DNA from: DATFMH01 sp035267045
GTDB lineage: Bacteria > Bacteroidota > Rhodothermia > Balneolales > DATFMH01
Length of the DNA stretch: 42,182 nucleotides
Reading direction: 5' to 3'
NCBI GenBank assembly: GCA_035267045.1
Contig: DATFMH010000042.1
Location: forward strand, 1 to 42,182
The position numbers and the translations under genes were made by a program. The number at the start of each line of letters is the position of its first letter. Positions within the stretch are counted from its first letter, which is position 1. The notes under the pieces were generated by a model. That model ran no database searches. It was not told where the DNA came from and was given only the letters and a program-made list of their open reading frames with translations. Positions 34,566 to 42,182 of the stretch are shown piece after piece.

Positions 34566-36386
34566 TTAACCAAAGTTTACGACAGCATTCTTGTCTCTTG
34601 TCATATAATCAACCACAATACGTGTAATGATGATAGCTGTGAAAAGAGAGGAGACAATACCTGCCATTAATGTAACGGCAAAACCTTTAATAGGTCCGAC
34701 GCCAAAACTATACAGAATAACACCTGTCAGGAAAGTAGTGATATTCGAGTCGAGGATGGCACTCATTGCGTTCGAATAACCACTGTCTATGGCTGCACGA
34801 ACACTCTTTCCAACGGCCTGTTCCTCACGTATCCGCTCAAAAATAAGCACGTTGGCATCCACCGCCATACCTATGGTTAAGACGATACCGGCAATACCGG
34901 GAAGCGTTAGTGTTGCCTTGAAAGCTGCCAGGATTCCAAGTATGAAAATCATATTGAAAATGAGCGCCATGTCGGCAATGCCTCCACCTTTGTTATAGTA
35001 GGCAATCATAAATAATGCTACTATTATAAGACCGATAATTGTGGATGAAAAACCAGACTGAATGGAAGCCTGACCAAGTGTCGGACCTACCGTCCGTTCT
35101 TCAACGATATCGAGAGGAGCGGGTAAGGCACCTGACATCAGTATGTTCACAAGGTCTTCGGATTCCTGAACGCTGCCAAGGCCGGTTATCGATGATCGTC
35201 CATCCGATATTTTGGTAATAACATTCGGATAGGTGTACACATAACCATCAAGAATGATGGCGATTGGCTTACCTATGTTGGCCCCGGTTATGCGTGCCCA
35301 TTTTCTGGCACCTTCACGATTCATAGTCATGGAAACTTCCGGCGCATTCGTATAACGATCGAATGTCGGACGGGCTTCTTCGATTACATCACCTTTAAGT
35401 TCAACTTGTTTCTTCACGCCGATCAGGTTGAAATATTTTTTCCCATCCTTGCTGGTGAATTCAGGTTTGGCTGTCCACATCAATGTGACATCACGTGGCA
35501 GCATTCGTTCAACTTTGTCATTATTCAATAGTGAATCGACCGCTGCCGTATCTTTTGCAGTCGCTGAACCGAAGATTACACGCCGTCCCTGCGGAACCAT
35601 TACCCTAAGCAGTGGATTATGCTGTGAAGCCTGTTGAGCAGAGGTGTCGGCTTTGGCCGTAGAGTCGGCATTATTATAATAACTGATAATGTTCTTCAAC
35701 GAGGTCGATAATTCCTGGGGATCCGCAGTTAAACGGAATTCGAGGCGGGCGGTCCCTTTGAGAAGATGCCGAACCCGTTTTTCATCCTTCACACCAGGTA
35801 ACTCAACCGCGATACGATTCTGACCCTGTTTGACAATAGATGGTTCATTAACACCGAATCGGTCAACCCGTGTCCGGATAATTTGAATGGCCCGTGAAAC
35901 AGCAGAGTTACGTTGTTTCTTCAGGTATTTTACAACATCAGCATTCGAAGAACGACGCGTGATATTATCAGCTTCAGATCGATAATACCTGCTTAACCGT
36001 GCATTGGGATCACGTGATTCAAATGTCGTAACAAATTCATCAACGACATCAGTATTATTTTTTCTTGCTTTCTGATCAGCGATTCTTAAGGCATTGTTCA
36101 ATGTGGAATCGGCGTGTTCTTTTGCTAAGTCTTTTAACAGATCCTGGGTTTGGAGTTGAAGCGTTACGTGCATACCTCCCTGGAGGTCAAGACCCAGATT
36201 GAGAATTTTCGGGCGAAGCTGATCAAGTTGTTTTTGATGCTTCTCCATATATTCTTGTTTGGCTTGTCCTTGCAGACCATTCTCGCGGCTGTTGAGAATC
36301 CAGTACCGGATTGAGAACTGCAGGTAATAGATCGAAATCACCAAAAAAGCAATGGTAAACCCGATTTTTGTTCCGTTACCTTTCAT
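34566..36386 (-). CDS. secD: Protein translocase subunit SecD
   Basis: 606 residues. A membrane anchor near 10-27 precedes LGLDLQGGMHVTLQL (64-78). The P1 periplasmic domain follows, with RVDRFGVNEPSIVKQGQNRI and VELPGVKD, and five C-terminal helices with DANVLIFERIREE. It makes the SecDF membrane complex with SecF. Secondary insertion of Asp/Ala/Gln-rich sequence (about 230-260) has no obvious role. First gene of the secD-secF-STAS unit. Confidence 0.95.
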   Translation of the reverse strand: MKGNGTKIGFTIAFLVISIYYLQFSIRYWILNSRENGLQGQAKQEYMEKHQKQLDQLRPKILNLGLDLQGGMHVTLQLQTQDLLKDLAKEHADSTLNNALRIADQKARKNNTDVVDEFVTTFESRDPNARLSRYYRSEADNITRRSSNADVVKYLKKQRNSAVSRAIQIIRTRVDRFGVNEPSIVKQGQNRIAVELPGVKDEKRVRHLLKGTARLEFRLTADPQELSTSLKNIISYYNNADSTAKADTSAQQASQHNPLLRVMVPQGRRVIFGSATAKDTAAVDSLLNNDKVERMLPRDVTLMWTAKPEFTSKDGKKYFNLIGVKKQVELKGDVIEEARPTFDRYTNAPEVSMTMNREGARKWARITGANIGKPIAIILDGYVYTYPNVITKISDGRSSITGLGSVQESEDLVNILMSGALPAPLDIVEERTVGPTLGQASIQSGFSSTIIGLIIVALFMIAYYNKGGGIADMALIFNMIFILGILAAFKATLTLPGIAGIVLTIGMAVDANVLIFERIREEQAVGKSVRAAIDSGYSNAMSAILDSNITTFLTGVILYSFGVGPIKGFAVTLMAGIVSSLFTAIIITRIVVDYMTRDKNAVVNFG

Positions 36387-36555
36387 AAATTCAGACTAAA
36401 ATTTTTAAGTGGAATAGATATTATTCGTCCAATTGCGGACGTATTTCTTTTTATTTTAAAATAAAGTAATAGAAAAACAGTGGCTTATTCACGAACTGCA
36501 AAGTAAGTATTCTGTTTTCATATACAAAAGAAAAAGTATAGGATAGGTAAAGAAT

Positions 36556-37110
36556 CTAGGGGGCGCCTATGGCTATACCACTGCTTAAGGGAATTGTGAT
36601 ATGGGAAGTTACGTGGATTACACGTTCAGGACTTTCAATATTTTTCATGATCCCGTGATTTGCCGATGGAATATCCTTGACAAATCGGGTGTTATGAGGA
36701 CCTTTATCGGAATTGAAAAATACCTGATTTTTGGTGTGTTCCACAGAAAGGGCATTACCCGTTTTTGTTGACTGGTGATAAATGTTCCATTCCACCAGCA
36801 ACAGTTTATAAACATCTTTCTGAGTGGATTTGCCTTTTTTCAGAGGCATATTGAAGTGGTCGGCATTCTTACTAATGATTTGAGATGCCTTAACCATTAA
36901 TTGGGATATCTCACCAGATACGGATCCCAGGTTTTCAACCTTTTTCTTAACAGGATCACCGGATTTGCCTTTAACATAACTGTTTAACCAGTTGGCAAAG
37001 TTACGTGTAGTCTGATGACGCTGCTGTGTCGGACTCAAACAGATGAGGAATCCGATTTGTATCAGCAGGATAACACCAATTTTGACGATATGTTTTCTGA
37101 AAAATGACAC
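36556..37110 (-). CDS. Membrane-anchored protein of unknown function
   Basis: 184 residues. A basic N-terminus and one hydrophobic helix (about 9-25) suggest a signal anchor or signal peptide. The remainder is soluble and Lys/Ser/His-rich, with a helical middle (about 60-115: SEISQLMVKASQIISKNADH) and a final beta-rich stretch ending HVTSHITIPLSSGIAIG. I do not recognise a family. It begins 65 bp after the uvrA stop on the same strand. A weak hairpin CGTCC/GGACG at 36426-36441 lies after its stop but lacks a T tract. Confidence 0.5.
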   Translation of the reverse strand: MSFFRKHIVKIGVILLIQIGFLICLSPTQQRHQTTRNFANWLNSYVKGKSGDPVKKKVENLGSVSGEISQLMVKASQIISKNADHFNMPLKKGKSTQKDVYKLLLVEWNIYHQSTKTGNALSVEHTKNQVFFNSDKGPHNTRFVKDIPSANHGIMKNIESPERVIHVTSHITIPLSSGIAIGAP

Positions 37111-37175
37111 CGCGATAAAATAATGACTTTACCGGCAATCAACAACATTAGTTGATTTATTTATTTTGCAGCAAA

Positions 37176-40028
37176 TTAATTGTTATCTACAACCGTTTTG
37201 GTACCAATTCTTTCAAACTCTTTCTTCAGGTACTGGCCCGTGGAACTGTTGGATTTTTGTGCTAACTCTTCCGGAGTACCCTCAGCAATGATATGACCGC
37301 CTTTGCGTCCGCCTTCAGGGCCTATATCAATGATCCAGTCGGCGGCTTTAATTAAATCCATATTATGCTCTATGACGATCACCGTATTGCCTTTATCAAC
37401 TAACTGTTGAACAACGTCAACCAGCATTTTGACATCCTGAAAATGAAGGCCTGTTGTCGGTTCATCCATAACATAAAGAGTGTCGCCGGTACTGACTTTC
37501 GAGAGCTCGCGCGCCAGTTTTATACGCTGGGCTTCCCCACCGGATAAAGTAGTACTGCTCTGACCAATCGTTAAATAACCAAGCCCAACGGAATCCAGGG
37601 TTTGTAACACTCTTTTTATGCGGGGAACAGCATCGAAAAATTCAAGAGCTTCCCTGATCGACATATCCAGTACATCGGCTATATTTTTTCCTTTATAGTA
37701 GATCTCAAGGGTTTCCCGGTTATATCGCTTCCCATTACACGTTTCACAGGTTACATAAACATCCGGAAGGAAATTCATCTCAATTTTACGCAACCCGTCA
37801 CCTTTGCATGATTCGCATCGGCCGCCTTTCACATTGAACGAAAACCGTCCCTGGTTATAACCGCGAATCTTGGCTTCTGGTAATTCGGCAAACAGCTGGC
37901 GGATATAATCGAATACTTTAGTATACGTACCCGGATTGGATCGAGGTGTGCGGCCGATAGGGCTTTGATCAATTGAAATAATTTTATTGATATTATCGAT
38001 ACCTTCGATGTCATCATACGGGAGCGCGACTGCTTTCGATTTATAAAAATAGGATGATAATATCGGTACAAGCGTTTGATTGATTAATGAACTTTTTCCA
38101 CTGCCGCTTACTCCGGTCACACAAATAAATTTACTTAATGGAACTTCAAGATCTACGTTTTTGAGGTTATGTCCACGGGCTCCCTTAAGTAAGGTCGATT
38201 TTCCATTTCCATCGCGACGCTTACCAGGCAGAGGGATAACAGCTTCATCACGAAGGAAACGGGCTGTCATGGAATCAGGATCAAGCTGATCCGGTTTTCC
38301 CTGGGTTACCACATAACCGCCGTTAATACCGGCACCGGGCCCCATATCAATAACATAATCGGAATGTTCGATCGTCTCCCGATCGTGTTCAACAACAATA
38401 ACACTGTTACCGAGATCGCGAAGTGTTTCAAGGGAACGAATGAGCTTAAGGTTATCACGCTGGTGAAGGCCTATACTGGGTTCGTCAAGGATATACAATA
38501 CTCCAACCAGTTGTGTACCAATTTGTGTGGCAAGGCGAATTCGCTGAGCTTCACCGCCGGAGAGAGTCTGCGCTTCCCGGTCGAGACTTAAATAATGCAG
38601 GCCTACATTAATGAGGAAATCCAAACGATCCCGTATCTCTTTCAGGATCTGGCCACCAATCAATCGTTGACGTTCCGTTAATGTTAATTTGGTTACCGTT
38701 TCCCTTAAACTACTGATATCCATCGATACCAACTGATTGATTGAATAGTCATCTATTTTATAGGAAAGTGCTTCTTTATTCAGGCGGCCGCCGTGACAAG
38801 CTTTGCATACAACTTTATTCATATAGCCTTTGGCCTTTTCGCGCTGCCTGGCTTTTCCTTTGCCCTCATACTGTTTTCGGATAATCTGAGCGAGGCCTTC
38901 AAACTTGTGCTTATATGTTACACTGTTGTCATTAAAATCGTAACTTACATTAAATTTTTTATCACCCCCGCCACGAATAAGGATTTCAAATGCTTCCTCC
39001 GGATAATCCTTAATCGGGGTATCAAAAGAGAGGTCAAAGGTATCGAGTATTGATTTGATCTGTTTGAAGATAAAGATTGAGCGGGGCTGTCCTAAAAATC
39101 GGATCGCTCCATCATTAATACTTAATTTCCTATTTGGAATCACAAGGTCGGGGTCCACATCATACTGATAACCAAGTCCTCCGCATTTTGGACAGGCGCC
39201 AAAGGGTGAGTTGAATGAAAACAGGTTTGGCGCAGGATCTTCGTAGGCGAGGCCGCTTTCTGGATCAAATAATTTCTGTGAAAAAAGCTGGTCTTTAAAA
39301 TGTCCGTTTTCCTGTTGCGTGCATATAATAACCGTTCCATCGGCCATTTCGAGAGCCATCTGAACGCTTTGTGCAATACGTGAACTGCTCTTTTCGGATA
39401 TTATAAATCGATCGACAACCACTTCAATATTGTGGATTTTATGTCTGTCGATTTGCATACCCTGTTCAAGTTCGACAAAACGTCCATCCACGCGGGCTCT
39501 GACAAACCCTTGCTTCATTATCTGATCAAATAATTCCCGGTAATGGCCTTTACGGCCTCTGACAACAGGAGCAAGACAATAGGCACGTGTTCCTTCCGGC
39601 AATTTTAAAATGTTTTCAACAACCTGATCTGTTGTCTGTTTCTCCATTTTGTTGCCGGTAAGATAAGAATAGGGGATACCGGTTCGTGCATAAAGCAAAC
39701 GTAAAAAATCGTATATTTCGGTTACCGTACCAACCGTCGACCTGGGATTTCTGCTGGTAGTTTTCTGATCTATTGAGATCACCGGTGAGAGACCATCGAT
39801 AAAATCAATTTCAGGCCGTTCCATCATACCCAGAAATTGACGGGCATATGCAGAGAGAGACTCCATAAAACGCCGTTGTCCTTCTGCGTATATGGTATCG
39901 AAAGCCAGTGAGGACTTACCTGAACCGGATAAGCCGGTTATAACGATAAACTGGTCTCTCGGAATGTTGACATCAATATTTTTGAGATTATGTTCGCGTG
40001 CACCGCGAATAATTATTGAGTCGTGCAA
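37176..40028 (-). CDS. uvrA: Excinuclease ABC subunit UvrA
   Basis: 950 residues, apparently starting with TTG at 40028-40026 because the only upstream in-frame codons before a stop are non-start. Two Walker A motifs (GLSGSGKSS at 32-40 and GVSGSGKSSLINQTL) and two LSGGEAQRI signatures show the duplicated ABC ATPase; zinc-binding CPKCGG and CESCKGDG..CETCNG clusters are present. It scans DNA for bulky lesions and loads UvrB. No LexA-like box was recognised upstream. Confidence 0.95.
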   Translation of the reverse strand: MHDSIIIRGAREHNLKNIDVNIPRDQFIVITGLSGSGKSSLAFDTIYAEGQRRFMESLSAYARQFLGMMERPEIDFIDGLSPVISIDQKTTSRNPRSTVGTVTEIYDFLRLLYARTGIPYSYLTGNKMEKQTTDQVVENILKLPEGTRAYCLAPVVRGRKGHYRELFDQIMKQGFVRARVDGRFVELEQGMQIDRHKIHNIEVVVDRFIISEKSSSRIAQSVQMALEMADGTVIICTQQENGHFKDQLFSQKLFDPESGLAYEDPAPNLFSFNSPFGACPKCGGLGYQYDVDPDLVIPNRKLSINDGAIRFLGQPRSIFIFKQIKSILDTFDLSFDTPIKDYPEEAFEILIRGGGDKKFNVSYDFNDNSVTYKHKFEGLAQIIRKQYEGKGKARQREKAKGYMNKVVCKACHGGRLNKEALSYKIDDYSINQLVSMDISSLRETVTKLTLTERQRLIGGQILKEIRDRLDFLINVGLHYLSLDREAQTLSGGEAQRIRLATQIGTQLVGVLYILDEPSIGLHQRDNLKLIRSLETLRDLGNSVIVVEHDRETIEHSDYVIDMGPGAGINGGYVVTQGKPDQLDPDSMTARFLRDEAVIPLPGKRRDGNGKSTLLKGARGHNLKNVDLEVPLSKFICVTGVSGSGKSSLINQTLVPILSSYFYKSKAVALPYDDIEGIDNINKIISIDQSPIGRTPRSNPGTYTKVFDYIRQLFAELPEAKIRGYNQGRFSFNVKGGRCESCKGDGLRKIEMNFLPDVYVTCETCNGKRYNRETLEIYYKGKNIADVLDMSIREALEFFDAVPRIKRVLQTLDSVGLGYLTIGQSSTTLSGGEAQRIKLARELSKVSTGDTLYVMDEPTTGLHFQDVKMLVDVVQQLVDKGNTVIVIEHNMDLIKAADWIIDIGPEGGRKGGHIIAEGTPEELAQKSNSSTGQYLKKEFERIGTKTVVDNN

Positions 40029-40377
40029 AGGTAAATTCCGTTTAATTCAAAAAGATTAAATTAATGAATTTTCAAGAATAATGTGGCATATAAATCGGTA
40101 AATATTGTATGCCAAATGTGTTTTGTTTGAGTGAAAATTTCTAATATCCGGTTTATTCAATGATTATTAACGGTATAGTTACCCGAAAATTTGAATAAAA
40201 ATCATTATTTGAATAAGAATTCATGGATTACCTGAGAAATGGTTCTATTAGTTCTTTATATTGTGGCTTCGTTGACAGGACTGGAATAAATTTGTGAATG
40301 ATTTGCATATACTCATTCATAGTTATAAATATATTATATATAGATAATTAGGTAGTAATTTTAGAAAGTTTTTTATA
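40029..40377. other. Divergent intergenic region between uvrA and the DAHP synthase
   Basis: About 350 AT-rich bases carrying promoters for both directions. An AT-rich TATTATATATAGATAATT run near 40332-40349 may be a promoter for the DAHP synthase. No leader peptide, T-box or aromatic-amino-acid attenuator was recognisable. Confidence 0.5.
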
Positions 40378-41748
40378 ATGCAAGAAGAAAGAACGGAAAA
40401 GTGGGTTCCCGATTCATGGCGGAAATACCCTGTAATTCAAATTCCGGAATATGGTGATCTTGATAACCTGGAAAAATGTTATCGTGAATTAAAAGATTAC
40501 CCGCCATTGGTTACTTCATGGGAAGTGAAAGCGTTAAAAGATAAACTTGCAACGGCAGCCCGCGGTGAATCTTTTCTGCTTCAGGGTGGTGATTGTGCCG
40601 AAACATTTGAGAACGTAACATCACCCCAAATTGTAAATATCCTTAAAGTATTGCTGCAAATGAGTCTTGTGCTGATACACGAGACTAATCTGCCTGTTAT
40701 TCGTGTCGGACGGTTAGCAGGGCAGTACGCTAAGCCCCGTTCGAAAGATAAAGAAGTAGTTAATGGGGAGGAGATACCAATTTATCGCGGGGATTTAATT
40801 AACAGTTATGTGGCTGATAAAAATTCCCGAAAAGCTGATCCGAAAAGGCTTCTTGAAGGATACCAAAAAGCGGCAATGACACTCAATTTTATTCGTGCTC
40901 TGAGTGAAGGCGGTGGTTTTGCCGATTTGCATTATCCTGGCTACTGGGAATTATCTTTCATGAAAAATAACCGGTACTACGATGAGTATATGGCGATGGT
41001 CCGTTCTATCAATAATGCGATAAATTTTGTGGAGACGATTTCGCCTAACAAGCTTACTACCTTACAACGTGTTCATATTTATACTTCTCATGAAGCGTTG
41101 AATTTATATTATGATTCAGCGCAGACCCGGAAGGTTCCGCACAAACAGGGATGGTATAACCTGAGTGCTCATATGGTTTGGCTGGGTAACCGCACAAGAG
41201 CTCTTGATGGTGCACATGTAGAGTACCTGCGTGGAATCCAAAATCCTGTTGGTATCAAATTGGGCCCGCCATATGATGTGGATGAACTATTAAAATTAAT
41301 AGAGGTTCTTAATCCGCAACAGGAAGCCGGTAAAATAACTCTTATATCCCGATTCGGAAAAGATATCGTTGGTGATGAATTACCAAAAGTGATTCGTGCC
41401 GTTGAAAAAGCGGGTTTCAATGTATTATGGAGCTGTGATCCCATGCATGGTAATACATTTTCAACAGATGACGAATTAAAAACACGCCATTTTGATGATA
41501 TCCTGAGTGAGATCAAACAGACCTTTTCTATTCACAGGGCCGAGGGTACGAACCTGGGTGGTGTTCATCTTGAGCTAACCGGTGATAATGTTACCGAGTG
41601 TATAGGTGGTGCCAAAGGTTTGGATGAAGACGGGCTCAAGACTAATTACCAGACCTATTGTGATCCCCGCCTTAATTATGAGCAGAGCCTTGAAATGGCT
41701 TTTTTGATCGCCAAAGAAAAAAAGAAGATACTCAAAGCTGATTCTTGA
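40378..41748 (+). CDS. 3-deoxy-7-phosphoheptulonate synthase, class II
   Basis: 456 residues. LQGGDCAETFENV holds Cys73, a metal ligand of class II DAHP synthases; RVGRLAGQYAKPRS, HMVWLGNRTRALDGAHVEYL, NPVGIKLGP and LWSCDPMHGNT are family signatures for PEP and erythrose-4-phosphate binding. It condenses these to the first shikimate-pathway intermediate. It belongs to the plant-like/actinobacterial class, not the E. coli AroF/G/H class. The ATG at 40378 has no Shine-Dalgarno. Confidence 0.94.
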   Translation: MQEERTEKWVPDSWRKYPVIQIPEYGDLDNLEKCYRELKDYPPLVTSWEVKALKDKLATAARGESFLLQGGDCAETFENVTSPQIVNILKVLLQMSLVLIHETNLPVIRVGRLAGQYAKPRSKDKEVVNGEEIPIYRGDLINSYVADKNSRKADPKRLLEGYQKAAMTLNFIRALSEGGGFADLHYPGYWELSFMKNNRYYDEYMAMVRSINNAINFVETISPNKLTTLQRVHIYTSHEALNLYYDSAQTRKVPHKQGWYNLSAHMVWLGNRTRALDGAHVEYLRGIQNPVGIKLGPPYDVDELLKLIEVLNPQQEAGKITLISRFGKDIVGDELPKVIRAVEKAGFNVLWSCDPMHGNTFSTDDELKTRHFDDILSEIKQTFSIHRAEGTNLGGVHLELTGDNVTECIGGAKGLDEDGLKTNYQTYCDPRLNYEQSLEMAFLIAKEKKKILKADS

Positions 41749-41880
41749 TTGCCAGAGTATTTTAGCCAGAGATTCACGCGGATGAATGAGGATAAGGGAA
41801 AACGGAGAATGGGCATTTTAATTATACCATGCTTTATACTCTGCTTATTAAAATCATTTTTCATCTGAATTGACACTAAA

Positions 41881-41914
41881 TATACTGTCGAATTTTCTTT
41901 ATTCTGACAGTATA
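41881..41914. promoter_or_regulatory. 9-bp inverted repeat upstream of the putative heat-shock gene
   Basis: TATACTGTC (41881-41889) and GACAGTATA (41906-41914) are exact reverse complements. Inside them GAAT (41890-41893) can pair with ATTC (41901-41904) past one unpaired T, giving a 13-bp stem with a 7-nt loop. TTGACA lies just upstream at 41870-41875. It could be an operator for a regulator of the downstream gene or a hairpin. The 16-bp spacing differs from the CIRCE element (9-bp arms, 9-bp spacer). Confidence 0.45.
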
Positions 41915-42039
41915 AAGCTTTTCTGTGTCGATTTTTCACGGTTCGATTGTCAATATTAAAGAGTGACGTTATTCTTCTAAATGGAAATCAAATTGGTACG
42001 GGATTTGTTATAGATATAAGTGGAATAATCAAAATATAA
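41908..42039 (+). pseudogene. Possible remnant of a trypsin-like/HtrA protease N-terminus
   Basis: A 43-codon frame between two stops ends LLNGNQIGTGFVIDISGIIK. This resembles the start of the protease domain of trypsin-like and HtrA proteins (GTGFVId..G.I.TN.HV), but the following catalytic His region is absent and there is no start codon with a ribosome site. It could be a degraded gene end or coincidence. Confidence 0.3.
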
Positions 42040-42052
42040 CCATGAATTAAAC

Positions 42053-42060
42053 AAGGAGGT
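42053..42060 (+). promoter_or_regulatory. Consensus Shine-Dalgarno of the last gene
   Basis: AAGGAGGT sits 5 bases before the ATG at 42066. It is a full consensus anti-16S match in a region where most genes have none, and it fixes this ATG as the start. Confidence 0.85.
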
Positions 42061-42065
42061 TGATT

Positions 42066-42182
42066 ATGAAGCTTACGAAGTATTCCCCCGTATCACCATC
42101 AGAATTTATGGATTTTCCAGCACCAAGATTTAGTGATTTTCTCGATGAATTTTTCAGTGATGCGTTGGCTGCCAAAGGCGAT
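42066..42182 (+). CDS. Probable Hsp20/alpha-crystallin small heat-shock protein (5' part only)
   Basis: 39 codons run to the window edge. The start MKLTKYSPVSPSEF followed by FSDFLDEFFSDAL resembles the N-terminal arms of bacterial small heat-shock proteins (M.L.KY.P...FD.F..FFSD), but the alpha-crystallin domain lies outside the window. A consensus Shine-Dalgarno precedes the ATG. The upstream inverted repeat might regulate it. Identification rests on a short N-terminus. Confidence 0.5.
   Translation, partial: MKLTKYSPVSPSEFMDFPAPRFSDFLDEFFSDALAAKGD

Larger units (their letters stand above)
41749..42065. other. Intergenic region with inverted repeat, a protein remnant and a strong ribosome site
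   Basis: About 317 bases between the DAHP synthase and the next gene. It contains a dispersed-repeat-like CAGAGATTCACGCGGAT (near 41768-41785), an inverted repeat (41881-41914), a short protease-like frame (41908-42039) and a Shine-Dalgarno (42053-42060). No complete gene. Confidence 0.55.

Noticed and set aside
40029..40200. LexA/SOS box upstream of uvrA
   Set aside because: No palindromic CTGT-N8-ACAG or GAAC-N4-GTTC-type site was seen.
41881..41914. CIRCE (HrcA) operator
   Set aside because: CIRCE has TTAGCACTC arms and a 9-bp spacer; this repeat has different arms and a 16-bp spacer.

Overview
The window looks like chromosomal DNA from a moderately AT-rich, Gram-negative bacterium of the Bacteroidota/FCB superphylum, possibly a Balneolota- or Rhodothermota-like lineage (inference). 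The supporting traits are secD and secF as separate genes, a standalone MnmD, a class II DAHP synthase, an AsmA-type envelope protein, several lipobox lipoproteins, and a general lack of Shine-Dalgarno sequences with many TAATG stop/start overlaps. There is no phage, plasmid, CRISPR array or complete transposon.

Layout. 1-360: 5' part of a D-Ala-D-Ala-ligase-like ATP-grasp gene (minus). 361-657: stacked intergenic repeats and hairpins. 658-4758: a GntR regulator and a 1036-residue AsmA-like protein. 5023-9021: an UPF1-like SF1 helicase convergent with mnmD (11-bp overlap), plus a membrane-anchored DUF4097 protein. 9350-12134: a tight three-gene operon (M20 amidohydrolase, WbuC-type cupin, FAD-dependent DadA-like oxidoreductase), each joined by TAATG. 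A 181-bp MITE-like element follows at 12141-12321. 12381-16478: NUDIX CoA pyrophosphatase, ankyrin protein, ICMT-like membrane methyltransferase, PfkB kinase, SemiSWEET and rdgB. 16540-20271 (minus): purF-engB-serA. 20906-21505: a SAM methyltransferase. 21581-28889 (minus): small lipoprotein, DUF6064 membrane protein, MacAB-type tripartite exporter and two lipoproteins (one DUF4382). 29096-29658: 5'-truncated flavin reductase pseudogene, tRNA-Gly(GCC) and its terminator. 29731-33143 (minus): DUF2127 protein, cupin, RuBisCO-like protein, purA. 33230-36386 (minus): secD-secF-STAS protein. 36556-40028 (minus): unknown membrane-anchored protein and uvrA. 40378-41748: class II DAHP synthase. 42066-end: start of a probable small heat-shock protein.

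How genes work together. purF and purA are two steps of purine synthesis. purA is followed after 8 bp by a RuBisCO-like protein and a cupin, a pairing known from the methylthioadenosine-isoprenoid shunt of Rhodospirillum rubrum. The MacA/ATPase/permease genes encode one efflux or lipoprotein-export complex. Most of the rest is housekeeping.

Most notable: (1) the start region of the DUF6064 gene lies in a near-perfect inverted repeat that would bury both its strong Shine-Dalgarno and its AUG in a stem of about 23 bp; (2) the purA-RLP-cupin cluster; (3) Shine-Dalgarno motifs concentrated in the 21.5-27.6 kb block while most other genes lack them; (4) a MITE-like element and two gene remnants; (5) an inverted repeat upstream of the putative heat-shock gene.
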